64,000 nt of DNA from Marinigracilibium pacificum (GTDB lineage: Bacteria > Bacteroidota > Bacteroidia > Cytophagales > Cyclobacteriaceae). Both the position numbers and the translations under genes were made by a program. Of this stretch, positions 8,468 through 17,863 are shown in pieces. Positions within the stretch are counted from its first letter, which is position 1. Each line of letters begins with the position of its first letter. A model generated the notes under the pieces. That model saw only the letters and a program-made list of their open reading frames with translations, was not told the origin of the DNA and made no database searches. Where the stretch lies: the NCBI RefSeq assembly GCF_012926615.1, contig NZ_JABBNU010000001.1:434001-498000 (forward strand), in the 5' to 3' direction.

Positions 8468-10042
8468 ATGGCTGGAGCTAAAGAAACCCCAAGACAAAAG
8501 ATGATTGGTCTTATGTACCTGGTGTTGATGGCAATGCTTGCCCTCAACGTATCATCTGCTGTATTGGATAAATTTATATTCCTGAATGACAGCCTTGAAT
8601 CTTCTGTTAAACAGACGAAAGATATAAACAGTAATACTGTTCAAAGGATTCAAAGTGCCGTTGAAGAAGCAGGAAGTAGAGAAAAAGATATGGCTGTACT
8701 AGATAAAGCGAAGAAAGTTCGTGAACTGGCAGCCGGTGCTATCGAATATACCGAAAGCATTAAAAAGGAAATCATTGATGCTACTGGCGGATATGATGCA
8801 GATGGTGATCTAAAAGGTAAGAAAGACACCGAAAAAATGGCTAACCTGATGATCAATAAAGGTAAAGGTGAAGAGTTAAAATCGAATTTAAATAAGTTCG
8901 TTGCTGACCTTGAGTCTTTAACCGGAATGGATTTTGAAGATATCGCATTTGACGGTAAGGATCACCCTACTTTCAAAGATGTTGAAGAGCATGCAAAGAA
9001 AGATTTTGCAACTCTTAATTTCGATCAATCTCCTACTGTAGCAGGTCTTGCAACTATCACTCAGTTTCAAACTGAGGTAATGTCAAGAGCTAACCGTGCA
9101 CTAGAAGCACTTGCTCAGCAAGTTGGTGCTGGTGACCTTAAATTTGACTTGGTTAGTGTAAGAGTTGTGCCTAAATCTTCTATCGTAGCTGCTGGTGCTG
9201 TTTATGAAGCTGACTTATTCTTAGCTGCTTCTTCATCAGCTGGAAATGCATCTATGTATGTTGATGGTAATGAGATTCCAGTAGAAGGATCAAACGGTAA
9301 AGTTAAATTCCGTGCTAAGCCTGGTAATTATGATAAGAAAACTGGTTTAGCTAGAAAGACTTACATTGGTAAAATCGAAATGAATGACTCTGCATTTGTA
9401 GATACAATCGAATACTTCGTAGCACAACCTGTAATTCAGGTTACTGCTCAAGCTGTTCAAGCATTATATCTTCAGTGCGGTAACGAACTAGATGTTCAGG
9501 TACCTGCTTTAGGAGCTGAATATAATCCACAATTCTCAGCTAGAGGTGGTACTGCAATTGCAGGCAATAAACCTGGTCTTGTGACCGTTGTACCTACAGC
9601 TGCTGAAGTAACTCTTAGTGTAAGTAGTGGTGGTGACGCAATTGGATCAAGAACATTCAAAGTTAAGCGTGTACCTAAACCTGAAATCGTAGCAAAATCA
9701 AGAGGTAGAGCTGTTAACTTGAAGCAAGGTGTTCCTGCTCCAGGTCCAACTTCACTAGAGCTTGATGCGATTGCTGATGAAGATTTCAGAGCAATGCTTC
9801 CTAAAGATGCAAGATATAGAGTTTCTGAATGGAGAATCACTCTTGCTCGAGGTAGCAGACCAGTTGACCAGCAAGTTGTTAGAGGTTCTAACGCTAGCTT
9901 ATCAGGAATAGCTCAGAAAGCAAGAGCTGGAGACAGACTTGTAATCGAGGTAACTAAAGTACAAAGAATGAACTTTAGAAATGCGGTTCTTGATGTGCCA
10001 ATGGGATCTGGTTCTTCAATTATAACAATACCTATTAACTAA
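8468..10042 (+). CDS. gldM: GldM/PorM, T9SS motor periplasmic shaft
   Basis: Inner membrane-anchored protein (524 residues). The N-terminal segment TPRQKMIGLMYLVLMAMLAL (about 7-26) is the conserved GldM anchor helix that sits inside the GldL pentamer; the rest is periplasmic, with an alpha-helical D1 domain (to about residue 220) followed by beta-rich Ig-like domains, including FLAASSSAGNASMYVDG and a C-terminal domain with VSEWRITLARGSRP. It transmits motor rotation to the GldK-GldN ring. Length matches the family. It is followed 17 bases later by gldN, so all four genes should be co-transcribed. Confidence 0.95.
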   Translation: MAGAKETPRQKMIGLMYLVLMAMLALNVSSAVLDKFIFLNDSLESSVKQTKDINSNTVQRIQSAVEEAGSREKDMAVLDKAKKVRELAAGAIEYTESIKKEIIDATGGYDADGDLKGKKDTEKMANLMINKGKGEELKSNLNKFVADLESLTGMDFEDIAFDGKDHPTFKDVEEHAKKDFATLNFDQSPTVAGLATITQFQTEVMSRANRALEALAQQVGAGDLKFDLVSVRVVPKSSIVAAGAVYEADLFLAASSSAGNASMYVDGNEIPVEGSNGKVKFRAKPGNYDKKTGLARKTYIGKIEMNDSAFVDTIEYFVAQPVIQVTAQAVQALYLQCGNELDVQVPALGAEYNPQFSARGGTAIAGNKPGLVTVVPTAAEVTLSVSSGGDAIGSRTFKVKRVPKPEIVAKSRGRAVNLKQGVPAPGPTSLELDAIADEDFRAMLPKDARYRVSEWRITLARGSRPVDQQVVRGSNASLSGIAQKARAGDRLVIEVTKVQRMNFRNAVLDVPMGSGSSIITIPIN

Positions 10043-10059
10043 CAGAATTTTTTTCTGAT

Positions 10060-10977
10060 ATGAGAAAACTATCATTTTTACTGATTATCATTTCAGGCTT
10101 TGCGTTGTCATTCTCTGGTAACGCGCAGATAAACTCGATGGAAACAGCTGATGATGCTGTATTCACATCGGCAGAAGGGAATACCATCTATAAAGATGAT
10201 ATCTTCTTTAGAAAGCGAGTATGGCGCAGAATGGATTTGACAGAGAAAATGAACAGACCGTTTTTCGCTTTTAATAATGAGATCACAAAACTGATCATTG
10301 ATAAAGCATTAGCTGGTGAGATTGATATCTATGAAAATGATAGTCTTACTACTAAAATGACGGTTGAGCAGTTCACTGAGAACATGAAGCGTGAAGTGTT
10401 TACAGCAGCTTTGACTGAAGAAGAAAAAGCTATGGGATTCACTGAAGAAACTAGTGGCGGTGGTGATGACTGGGGTGACTGGGGAACTCCTGCTGACTCT
10501 GGTGCTGAAGGTACTGCTGATACTGGTGGTGCTGAACAAGCTTCTGCTGTAGGTGGAGATGATCTTTTCTTCCCTTCTCAGGTAACAATTCTTGAGATAA
10601 TGGAAGATATGATCTTCGACAGAAAAAGATCTCGTCTTTACTGGACAATTCAATCTATCTCTTTAATTATTCCTGCTAAGGAATTTGAAACAGGGGTATA
10701 CAGAAGAGTTGGTGCTTTTAAATATGAAGATCTTGTAGAACTTTGGAGAGAAAATCCAGATCAGTCTCTATGGTTTAACCGTCAAAACTCTGCAGAACAC
10801 AGAAATCTTGCAGATGCATTTAAACTTAGACTTTTTGATGCTCGTATAATCAAGGTTGATAACCCTGAGGATCTACAGTTAGAAGATATTTACTCTGACC
10901 GTAAAAGAGCTCTTATCGAGTCTGTAAATATGGAACAAAAACTAATGGAAATGGAACACGACCTTTGGTCATTCTAA
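10060..10977 (+). CDS. gldN: GldN/PorN, T9SS ring component
   Basis: Periplasmic partner of GldK (305 residues) with a signal peptide ending near SGNAQ. Family landmarks: DDIFFRKRVWRRMDLTEKMN (about 47-66), FPSQVTILEIMEDMIFDRKRSRL, TIQSISLIIPAKEF, LWFNRQNSAEHRNLADAFKLRLF, and the end FDARIIKVDNPEDLQLEDIY. Odd feature: residues about 132-168 are a low-complexity segment rich in Gly, Asp, Ala and Thr (starts GGGDDWGDWG) between two conserved blocks, which looks like an inserted flexible linker. It ends the cluster; a stem-loop terminator follows within 25 bases of the stop. Confidence 0.93.
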   Translation: MRKLSFLLIIISGFALSFSGNAQINSMETADDAVFTSAEGNTIYKDDIFFRKRVWRRMDLTEKMNRPFFAFNNEITKLIIDKALAGEIDIYENDSLTTKMTVEQFTENMKREVFTAALTEEEKAMGFTEETSGGGDDWGDWGTPADSGAEGTADTGGAEQASAVGGDDLFFPSQVTILEIMEDMIFDRKRSRLYWTIQSISLIIPAKEFETGVYRRVGAFKYEDLVELWRENPDQSLWFNRQNSAEHRNLADAFKLRLFDARIIKVDNPEDLQLEDIYSDRKRALIESVNMEQKLMEMEHDLWSF

Positions 10978-11000
10978 TCCTTAGGATAGTACATAAAATT

Positions 11001-11027
11001 AAAGGGCTTCGAAAGAAGCCCTTTTTT
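11001..11027. terminator. Bidirectional terminator between gldN and uvrC
   Basis: Perfect ten-base arms AAAGGGCTTC and GAAGCCCTTT around a GAAA tetraloop, with T-runs on both strands. It lies between convergent gldN and uvrC and can end both transcripts; the uvrC stop codon touches its edge. Confidence 0.9.
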
Positions 11028-12820
11028 TATTTGCTGAAATATGAAATAATTTCTGTTGCCTTACTGTCCCCTACAATTTTTGCTAATTCTTCCTTATCGG
11101 CTCCTTTAATATTCTTTACACTTCCAAAGTGCTGTAATAACTTGTCAATACTTTTATCTCCAAGACCTGGGATATCAGATAATGAAGTTTTGATTGTGTT
11201 TTTGCTTCTTACTTTCCTGTGAAAAGTGATGGCAAATCTATGAGCTTCATCTCTTAAATGTTGAAGTAGTTTTAATGCAGGAGATTTTTTGCTGATTAAT
11301 ATAGGGTAGCTATCTTCCGGAACATAAATTTCCTCAAGTCTTTTAGCTATTCCGGCTATAGCTACTTTGCCATAAAGATTCATGTCTTTTAAAGCTGATA
11401 CCGCGCTGCTTAACTGGCCTTTTCCTCCATCTATAAGTACTAGGTCAGGTAACTGCTGTCGTTCTCTCATGAGCCTTGAATACCTTCTTGTGACAACTTC
11501 ATACATTGAAGCAAAATCATCAGGCCCTTCAACAGTTTTAATATGAAAATGACGATAATCTTTTTTACTTGGCTTTGCATTTTTAAAGCAAACCATTGAC
11601 GCTACCGGGTTAGTGCCTCCCAGATTTGAGTTGTCAAAACATTCGATATGAAATGGAACTGAATTTAATTGAAGTGCTTCCTTTAATTCAGTAAGCACTG
11701 CCATATGTGGCGGAGCTTTTGACTCCACATTCTTAATCCTTTCTTTTTTATAAAGTAGAGCGTTTTTTAATGAAAGGTCTATGAGTTTCTTTTTGTCACC
11801 TATTTTCGGTACGATGACAGTAAAATCTGGGATAACATAATCAATTTCAATGTTTGTATATACTTCTTTAGCATTACTTTGATACACATCTCTTATCTCA
11901 ATAATTGCAGATGCTAAAATCTCACTATCTGACTCCTCGATTTTCTTTTTGATTTCAGTGGTTTTGGTAGCTGTTATTTGCCCTTGATTGATTTTCAGGT
12001 AATTTATATAAGCTCTCTTTTCATCTGAAGTAATTGTTATCACATCTACATCATCAAGTTTTGTATTGACAATTGTAGTTCGTGTTTGGAAATCTTCAAG
12101 TAACAATAGCTTTTCTTTGTATTCCTGTGCTTTTTCAAATGCCAGATTTGCTGCTGCCTCTTGCATTTGTGATTTAAAAAACTGCTTTGGAATACTTAAT
12201 TCACCTTTCAGTATGTTTTGAGCTTGCTTGATTTTGGAATTATAGTCTTCTTCCGTTTGTAATCCTTCGCATGGACCCTGGCAATTTCCTATATGATATT
12301 CCAGGCATACCTTGAATTTATGTTTCTGTATATTATTTTCAGATAGGTTGTATTTACAGGTTCGTATTTGGAATAGCTTATGAAGAAGTTCAATAATATT
12401 CTTCATTGCCCTTACACTGGCATAAGGACCGTAATAAGTACCATAGCCTTTTTCAACTTTTCTTGTGGAATGAATTCTGGGAAACCTTTCATTTGTAACA
12501 ACTACATGAGGATATGTTTTGTCATCACGAAGAAGGATGTTGTATTTAGGCTGGTGGCTTTTTATAAGATTGTTTTCCAGCAGAAGGGCATCAAATTCAG
12601 TGTTTACTATGGTTACTTCAATAGAGATAATTTCGGAAACCATTTTTCGGGTCTTTCTGCTTACCCCGGTGCTTTTATTGAAATAAGAGCTAACTCTTTT
12701 TTTTAGGTTTTTGGCTTTACCTATGTATATCAGATGATCTTCTTTATTATAATATTTATAGACCCCCGGTTTGTCCGGGAGTCTTTTTATCTCTTCAGGA
12801 CTATATCTGAATTCATCCAT
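11027..12820 (-). CDS. uvrC: Excinuclease ABC subunit C
   Basis: Nucleotide excision repair nuclease subunit (597 residues) that cuts both sides of a UvrB-marked lesion. Domains in order: GIY-YIG nuclease at the N-terminus (PGVYKYY at 18-24, IYIGKAKNLKKRV at 31-43), a Cys cluster region (about 150-180), a UVR motif (about 205-245), the RNase H-like endonuclease domain with FDNSNLGGTNPVASMV and LVLIDGGKGQLS, and a C-terminal helix-hairpin-helix pair around DIPGLGDKSIDKLLQHFGS. Complete by these landmarks. Its start is 11 bases after the PBP1A stop, so it is the last gene of a sprE-pbp1A-uvrC operon, an uncommon partner set. Confidence 0.97.
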   Translation of the reverse strand: MDEFRYSPEEIKRLPDKPGVYKYYNKEDHLIYIGKAKNLKKRVSSYFNKSTGVSRKTRKMVSEIISIEVTIVNTEFDALLLENNLIKSHQPKYNILLRDDKTYPHVVVTNERFPRIHSTRKVEKGYGTYYGPYASVRAMKNIIELLHKLFQIRTCKYNLSENNIQKHKFKVCLEYHIGNCQGPCEGLQTEEDYNSKIKQAQNILKGELSIPKQFFKSQMQEAAANLAFEKAQEYKEKLLLLEDFQTRTTIVNTKLDDVDVITITSDEKRAYINYLKINQGQITATKTTEIKKKIEESDSEILASAIIEIRDVYQSNAKEVYTNIEIDYVIPDFTVIVPKIGDKKKLIDLSLKNALLYKKERIKNVESKAPPHMAVLTELKEALQLNSVPFHIECFDNSNLGGTNPVASMVCFKNAKPSKKDYRHFHIKTVEGPDDFASMYEVVTRRYSRLMRERQQLPDLVLIDGGKGQLSSAVSALKDMNLYGKVAIAGIAKRLEEIYVPEDSYPILISKKSPALKLLQHLRDEAHRFAITFHRKVRSKNTIKTSLSDIPGLGDKSIDKLLQHFGSVKNIKGADKEELAKIVGDSKATEIISYFSK

Positions 12821-12831
12821 TTGTTATCATA

Positions 12832-15141
12832 CTAGAAATCCTGAGCATCAGGTATTTCAACATCATCTTCAACTGCTGTACTATCTGCTTCATCATCATT
12901 AACAGAAGAACCACAATCTAGATTAATTGTTATCGGTTTTGTTGGTCTTGGGAACGGTCTTTTGTTTACATCAAGACTTTCATCTGCATAAACTTTTTTC
13001 ATGAATTTATCGAAAATAGGTAGTGCAGTTTTACCTCCCTGACCATAATACCAACTACGGAAGTGGATAACAGGCTCATCACCTCCAACCCATGCTCCTC
13101 CGACTATATCTGCAGTTACACCTACAAACCAACCGTCAGATGCATTGTTAGTAGTTCCTGTTTTACCACCAATCTCATTATCAACTCTTACTTCACGGCT
13201 CAGGCCTAGAGCTGTACCACCTTGTTCTTCAACACCACCTTTAAGCATGTGAAGCATTACATAAGCAGTTTCTTCACTAAGTGCTTGAACCGATTTAGTT
13301 GAAAAATCGTGAATCAAATTTCCATTCTTATCTTCAATTCGCGTGATATATTGTGGCTTATTCCAGAATCCAAGGTTAGCGAAGGTACCGTAGGCACCAA
13401 TTAGTTCTAATAAGGTTACCTCAGAAACCCCTAAACAAAGTGCTGGCACTGCTTGTATATCACTTTGAATACCCATTTGATGAGCCAGGTTAACTACTCT
13501 TTCAGGAGTTACTCTGTCCATAATATTAGCAGTGATACTATTCACAGATCTTGCCATTGCCTGGCGAAGAGTCATATCCTCATTAGTATATTTTCCTTCA
13601 GCATTAGCTGGTGTCCATGTCGGAGGATCACCGCCAGGAATATGGAAAGTATACGGTGAGTCCATTACTTCAAAACAAGGTGAAAATCCTTGTTCTATCG
13701 CAGCAGTATAAACAAATGGTTTAAAAGTAGAACCTGGCTGACGTTTACTTTGTGCAACGTGATCATACTGGAAGTATTTATAGTCATTTCCACCTACCCA
13801 GGCTTTAACAGCACCATTTTTAGGATCAATAGCTACGAAACCAGCTTGAAGCATATGTTTATAGTAGCTTAATGAATCCATTGGACTCATTAATGTATCT
13901 TTTTCTCCTTCCCAAGTAAATATTGTAAGAGGAACCTTTGTGTTCATCATTATATCTACTGAATCGTCACCGGCTCCATACTGGTTAACAAAAGCTCGAT
14001 ATTGAGCAGTATTTTTTGCTCTGGTTTCAAGGAAGTCAGGTATTACTCTAAAGTCTGAATCTACCCATGGCTCTCTTCCTCTAAGAGTTTCAATAAACTT
14101 TTTCTGAAGTTGAGCCATATGTTCATTAACTGCCTCTTCAGCATATCGCTGCATTTTGGCGTTAATGGTTGTGTATATTTTAAGGCCATCACGGTATAAA
14201 TCATAACCATTGTCTTTAGCCCATTGTCTCAAATATTGTCTTGCATCTTCCCTAAAATATTGTGCAAGACCAGCATTGTGTGACTGTTCAACAACATCGA
14301 GGTTTAAGTCTGTTAGCTTTAGACTATCATATTCTTCTTCTGTAATAAAGCCATATTTCTCCATCTGGCTCATTACTACATTCCTTCTTTCTAATGCTTC
14401 TTCTGGATGACGAGTTGGATTATATCTACTTGGGGCATTCAATATCCCTGCAAATAAAGCCGCTTCAGGAATAGTAAGGCTATCAGTTTCCTGGTCAAAA
14501 TAAAACCTTGCTGCAGTGCGAATACCATAAGTGTTATTAGCGTATTCAATGGTATTCAAGTATAAGGCAAGAATTTCTTCTTTAGTAAAGGTTCTTTCAA
14601 GCTTAACAGAGATTATCCATTCTTTAATTTTAGCAATACCTCGTCTTAATGTAGCATTATTTTTAGTTAAAGAGCCCTCATAATCATTAGTTTTAAAAAG
14701 GTTTTTTGCTAGCTGTTGGGTTATTGTACTAGCACCTCTATTTCTACCCATAAGTGTATAGAAAGGAATTGAAAGTGTTCCTTTAAGATCAATACCCGCA
14801 TGGTCTTCAAACCTGATATCCTCAATAGCTTTTAATGCATTAACAAGATTAGGTGATAACTCATCGTAAGTTACAGGCGATCTGTTTTGTAAAAAGTATT
14901 TACCTAGAAGCTCTCCGTCTTCAGAATATAATTCTGAAGCAAGGCTATTTTCTTCATATGCATTCTCAAGTGTTGCTAGTTCTGGCATTCCACCAAACCA
15001 TCCACCCCAATCTTGAAATACTGCGATAAAAAGAATAAGAAGTGATATTATTCCAGCGGCAAATATGATCCATAAAATCTTCACCATCTTCTGAAACAAC
15101 CCACCGAACCTGTCATTTATGGTCTTTAATTTATTGCTCAT
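12832..15141 (-). CDS. mrcA: Class A penicillin-binding protein 1A (transglycosylase/transpeptidase)
   Basis: Bifunctional peptidoglycan synthase (769 residues) anchored in the inner membrane by one helix (about 21-43). The GT51 glycosyltransferase domain shows EDIRFEDHAGID (107-118, catalytic Glu) and GASTITQQLAKNL (136-148). The transpeptidase domain shows the SxxK motif STFK (471-474), an SxN motif in ARSVNS, and KTGTTN. An acidic tail ends the protein. The start codon is one base after the sprE stop, so translation is probably coupled. The pairing of a peptidoglycan synthase with the T9SS lipoprotein SprE is of interest. Confidence 0.95.
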   Translation of the reverse strand: MSNKLKTINDRFGGLFQKMVKILWIIFAAGIISLLILFIAVFQDWGGWFGGMPELATLENAYEENSLASELYSEDGELLGKYFLQNRSPVTYDELSPNLVNALKAIEDIRFEDHAGIDLKGTLSIPFYTLMGRNRGASTITQQLAKNLFKTNDYEGSLTKNNATLRRGIAKIKEWIISVKLERTFTKEEILALYLNTIEYANNTYGIRTAARFYFDQETDSLTIPEAALFAGILNAPSRYNPTRHPEEALERRNVVMSQMEKYGFITEEEYDSLKLTDLNLDVVEQSHNAGLAQYFREDARQYLRQWAKDNGYDLYRDGLKIYTTINAKMQRYAEEAVNEHMAQLQKKFIETLRGREPWVDSDFRVIPDFLETRAKNTAQYRAFVNQYGAGDDSVDIMMNTKVPLTIFTWEGEKDTLMSPMDSLSYYKHMLQAGFVAIDPKNGAVKAWVGGNDYKYFQYDHVAQSKRQPGSTFKPFVYTAAIEQGFSPCFEVMDSPYTFHIPGGDPPTWTPANAEGKYTNEDMTLRQAMARSVNSITANIMDRVTPERVVNLAHQMGIQSDIQAVPALCLGVSEVTLLELIGAYGTFANLGFWNKPQYITRIEDKNGNLIHDFSTKSVQALSEETAYVMLHMLKGGVEEQGGTALGLSREVRVDNEIGGKTGTTNNASDGWFVGVTADIVGGAWVGGDEPVIHFRSWYYGQGGKTALPIFDKFMKKVYADESLDVNKRPFPRPTKPITINLDCGSSVNDDEADSTAVEDDVEIPDAQDF

Positions 15142-15142
15142 T

Positions 15143-17743
15143 CTAATTCAAGTATTGATTTTTAAAAAAACTGTTATAGCCGGTTAAATCTTTTCGCTTA
15201 TAAAAAGTGTCAAAGTTACCCTTTGAAATTACGAAATTATAAAATTCTGAGTTGTCATACGCAAGGTCTTGACTAAGTATTGGTAAAAAATTGTTAAAAA
15301 TCTCCATAGCTTTCTGAAAATCAGCTATGTTTTGAATCATTACCAAAGCAAAATCATTATTAAATGATAACAAATTATATTTAAGTTCATTATCATTTAG
15401 TTTCTCAAGGAAGCTGTTTACAGCATTAGTAGTTTCATTAATGTAATTGCCCGAGTTAGGAACAACCATCACCCAATAATGCTCTCCTGATTTATTTGTA
15501 CTGTATCGAATCTCTGATAAGCTTTCATATTTTTGCTGTTCCTTTTGAACTTCTTCAAGTAATTTCTCAGCAAAAGCTGTTAAATCACTGTCTGGATAAT
15601 TTCTAATGAAACTTTGCAAACCATATTGATATGAAGCTAATGGTTCAGTTTTACCCTTTATTAGAATTCGTAAGAAAACTGCATTATCTGTAAATTCATT
15701 AGGTTGAATTGTTTTTATTGCTGAGAAAATTAAGGAATCAGACTTGCCATATGAGCCATTTTCATACAATGTATATGCTTCCTTATATATTTTCATAAGA
15801 TCTCGAGCTGCCTGCTCACTCTCCTGTAGATAATTAGGGTTCTTAAGAATTTTTGCATATAAACTATTTGGGTAATCGTTTATAAGCATGTTTTCATATC
15901 TGGAAGGATCTTCACCAATAGCTTCAGCAACAACTTTTAATATAAATAATGCCTCAGGTACTGTCTCAGCTTGATTAAAGCGTGAAATAAATTCATTTAA
16001 TGTTTCATATGAATACCTGTCTTCCTTGAGATCAAAGTGATATATTTTACCAACTTGGAATAAAGACAATTCAATTTCATCTATCAGCTTTTGTTTCTCT
16101 TCGTCAGTAGAAGGAATATTAGCCCAGTATGTCTTTGTATTTAATAGAGGGTCGTTTGCATATGGGTCATTTGTTTCCAGATCTTCACCTTCATTATTAG
16201 CAACATCATTTGCGTCTTCAAAAGGTTGTTGTCCCGGTGTATCCACAGCAAGTCTGATTTTATTAGATCTTCTCCAATTATCTTCTAATTTCCGATCTCC
16301 CCATATAGCCTTAAACTCATTTATACCTCTCGCAATAGCTGATGGCTCATCAAAATACCATCCTGGAGAAGACCTTTCTTGCTGAGCTGAATTCAAATTA
16401 TTAAAGTTTGTTTTACCTGCTCTTGCTAATGCCTGTTCCCTTCTTTTTTCTTCTTTCTCCTTTTTTTCTATCTCAGCATCAATTTCTTGCTTGCGGATAG
16501 CCATTTGTTTTTCAATAATTGCATTAACCGAGGCACTATCCATTGCTGCCAAAGCAAGTAATGAGTCATTTCTCTCAACAGTTTCAATATGACCAACAAA
16601 TGTATTCAGGATTTCCTGACGCTGTTTCAGGCTTTCAAAGTCTGGTTCTGATTGTGGATAAAACTGAACTGTACTATCATAATAATTTTTAGCAAGCCTG
16701 TAATTACGTTGATCGTTGTAATAAATCTCAGCTAATCTTCTATAAGAAGCTGCTTTTATCACAGGACGTGCACCTTCTTGTCTAACCGATTCCTTAAAGT
16801 ATTTTATTGCATTATCTTCTTCACCAAGTTTATAGGCAAAAGCTCCCATTTCATGATAGATCTTATCCTTATATTCCTTGTTTTTCCTATCCTTTAGAAG
16901 CTTGTCAAAGTATTTTTTTATTTTTTTTGTGTCAGATTCTTTAGCGAGATCATACACTTGAGCCATATTTAACCTCGAATAAAAGAACAGCTCATAGTTC
17001 GGGTTATTTTTTACACATTTATTGTAGTTTTCGTATGCAAGAGCATCAAATCCAAGGTCTTGATATACTTGGCCCAGAATGAAAAAATACCGTGCTCTCT
17101 TTTTATGATTACTTTCAAGTTCAACTGCCGGTTCAAGGTTGGCAATAACTTTTTCCCAATCAGTTTGAAGTTGATAAAAATATGCTTTTGCTAAGTGAAA
17201 GTTTTTTTGATTCTCCTTATTAAGCTCTTCCTTTTCAAGGAAGTCAATAACAGCTATTGTATTGTTTCTTTCCCCACGGAAAATAAACGTATACATTAGT
17301 CCAATAAGAGCTTCATGTCTGGTGTTGTCGTCTTCACCCTTAACATTCACATATTTATAGGTGTTTATAGCTTCTTCGAATTCACCTCTGTAATAACGAG
17401 CAGCTCCAACAGCAACATATGCATTATCATTCCAGTTTGAACCTTCATGGCGTTGAATAGATATTGAGGCCTTTTTTATGACATCTTCTAACTGGTCATC
17501 ATAAACATTAGTTTGGGCTGTGTCGAGAGGGGGGTAAATATAAAGTACCTTTTCAAAGTTATCTTCAAACTGACCTCTTCGGTCTTCTTCGATTGCTTTG
17601 AGGTGTTCACGTGCAATCCAGTAGGCATTATATTTTGCATTAGTATCATGCCATGCCATACTTACCGGGTTACTTTTATTTACGGCACATGAAACTGAGA
17701 TCAACAATAAAAATAAAAATATTAAGTTTTTAATAAATTGCAT
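15143..17743 (-). CDS. sprE: SprE/PorW, T9SS TPR lipoprotein
   Basis: Outer membrane lipoprotein of 866 residues needed for T9SS and gliding in characterised relatives; PorW is reported to bridge the PorN ring and the translocon. Signal with lipobox ending SVSC (lipid Cys 19). The early region has the family signature around KNAYWIARE-type text (here YNAYWIAREHLKAIE) and IQRHEGSNWNDNAYVAVGAARYYRGEFEEA, then many TPR-like helical pairs to about residue 370, a charged Lys/Glu-rich coiled coil (about 400-450), and a C-terminal domain with repair of the helical pattern. First gene of an operon with PBP1A and uvrC; divergent from the M23 peptidase gene. Confidence 0.88.
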   Translation of the reverse strand: MQFIKNLIFLFLLLISVSCAVNKSNPVSMAWHDTNAKYNAYWIAREHLKAIEEDRRGQFEDNFEKVLYIYPPLDTAQTNVYDDQLEDVIKKASISIQRHEGSNWNDNAYVAVGAARYYRGEFEEAINTYKYVNVKGEDDNTRHEALIGLMYTFIFRGERNNTIAVIDFLEKEELNKENQKNFHLAKAYFYQLQTDWEKVIANLEPAVELESNHKKRARYFFILGQVYQDLGFDALAYENYNKCVKNNPNYELFFYSRLNMAQVYDLAKESDTKKIKKYFDKLLKDRKNKEYKDKIYHEMGAFAYKLGEEDNAIKYFKESVRQEGARPVIKAASYRRLAEIYYNDQRNYRLAKNYYDSTVQFYPQSEPDFESLKQRQEILNTFVGHIETVERNDSLLALAAMDSASVNAIIEKQMAIRKQEIDAEIEKKEKEEKRREQALARAGKTNFNNLNSAQQERSSPGWYFDEPSAIARGINEFKAIWGDRKLEDNWRRSNKIRLAVDTPGQQPFEDANDVANNEGEDLETNDPYANDPLLNTKTYWANIPSTDEEKQKLIDEIELSLFQVGKIYHFDLKEDRYSYETLNEFISRFNQAETVPEALFILKVVAEAIGEDPSRYENMLINDYPNSLYAKILKNPNYLQESEQAARDLMKIYKEAYTLYENGSYGKSDSLIFSAIKTIQPNEFTDNAVFLRILIKGKTEPLASYQYGLQSFIRNYPDSDLTAFAEKLLEEVQKEQQKYESLSEIRYSTNKSGEHYWVMVVPNSGNYINETTNAVNSFLEKLNDNELKYNLLSFNNDFALVMIQNIADFQKAMEIFNNFLPILSQDLAYDNSEFYNFVISKGNFDTFYKRKDLTGYNSFFKNQYLN

Positions 17744-17752
17744 TTGATGCAG

Positions 17753-17766
17753 ATAAATCGATTTAT
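17753..17766. promoter_or_regulatory. Palindrome in the sprE leader
   Basis: The 14-base sequence ATAAATCGATTTAT is a perfect palindrome ending 10 bases upstream of the sprE start (minus strand). It could be an operator or a short stem in the leader, but in AT-rich DNA a chance origin is quite possible. Confidence 0.3.
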
Positions 17767-17832
17767 GTAGTAAACGTAAGAAAAGAAGGCGTAATTATAC
17801 ATTAATCAGGTATATTTTCGTAAATAAATATA

Positions 17833-17840
17833 TAATTTTG
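17833..17840 (+). promoter_or_regulatory. Putative -7 box for the M23 peptidase operon
   Basis: TAATTTTG matches the Bacteroidota TAnnTTTG box exactly and lies 23 bases before the TTG start. The -33 element is poor. Confidence 0.5.
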
Positions 17841-17863
17841 CGGTGCATTAAAACAAAAACGCA

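Noticed and set aside
10309-10653. Minus-strand open frames inside gldN
   Set aside because: They lie opposite a well-conserved gene, have no own signals and are low-complexity shadows of the Gly/Asp-rich GldN segment.
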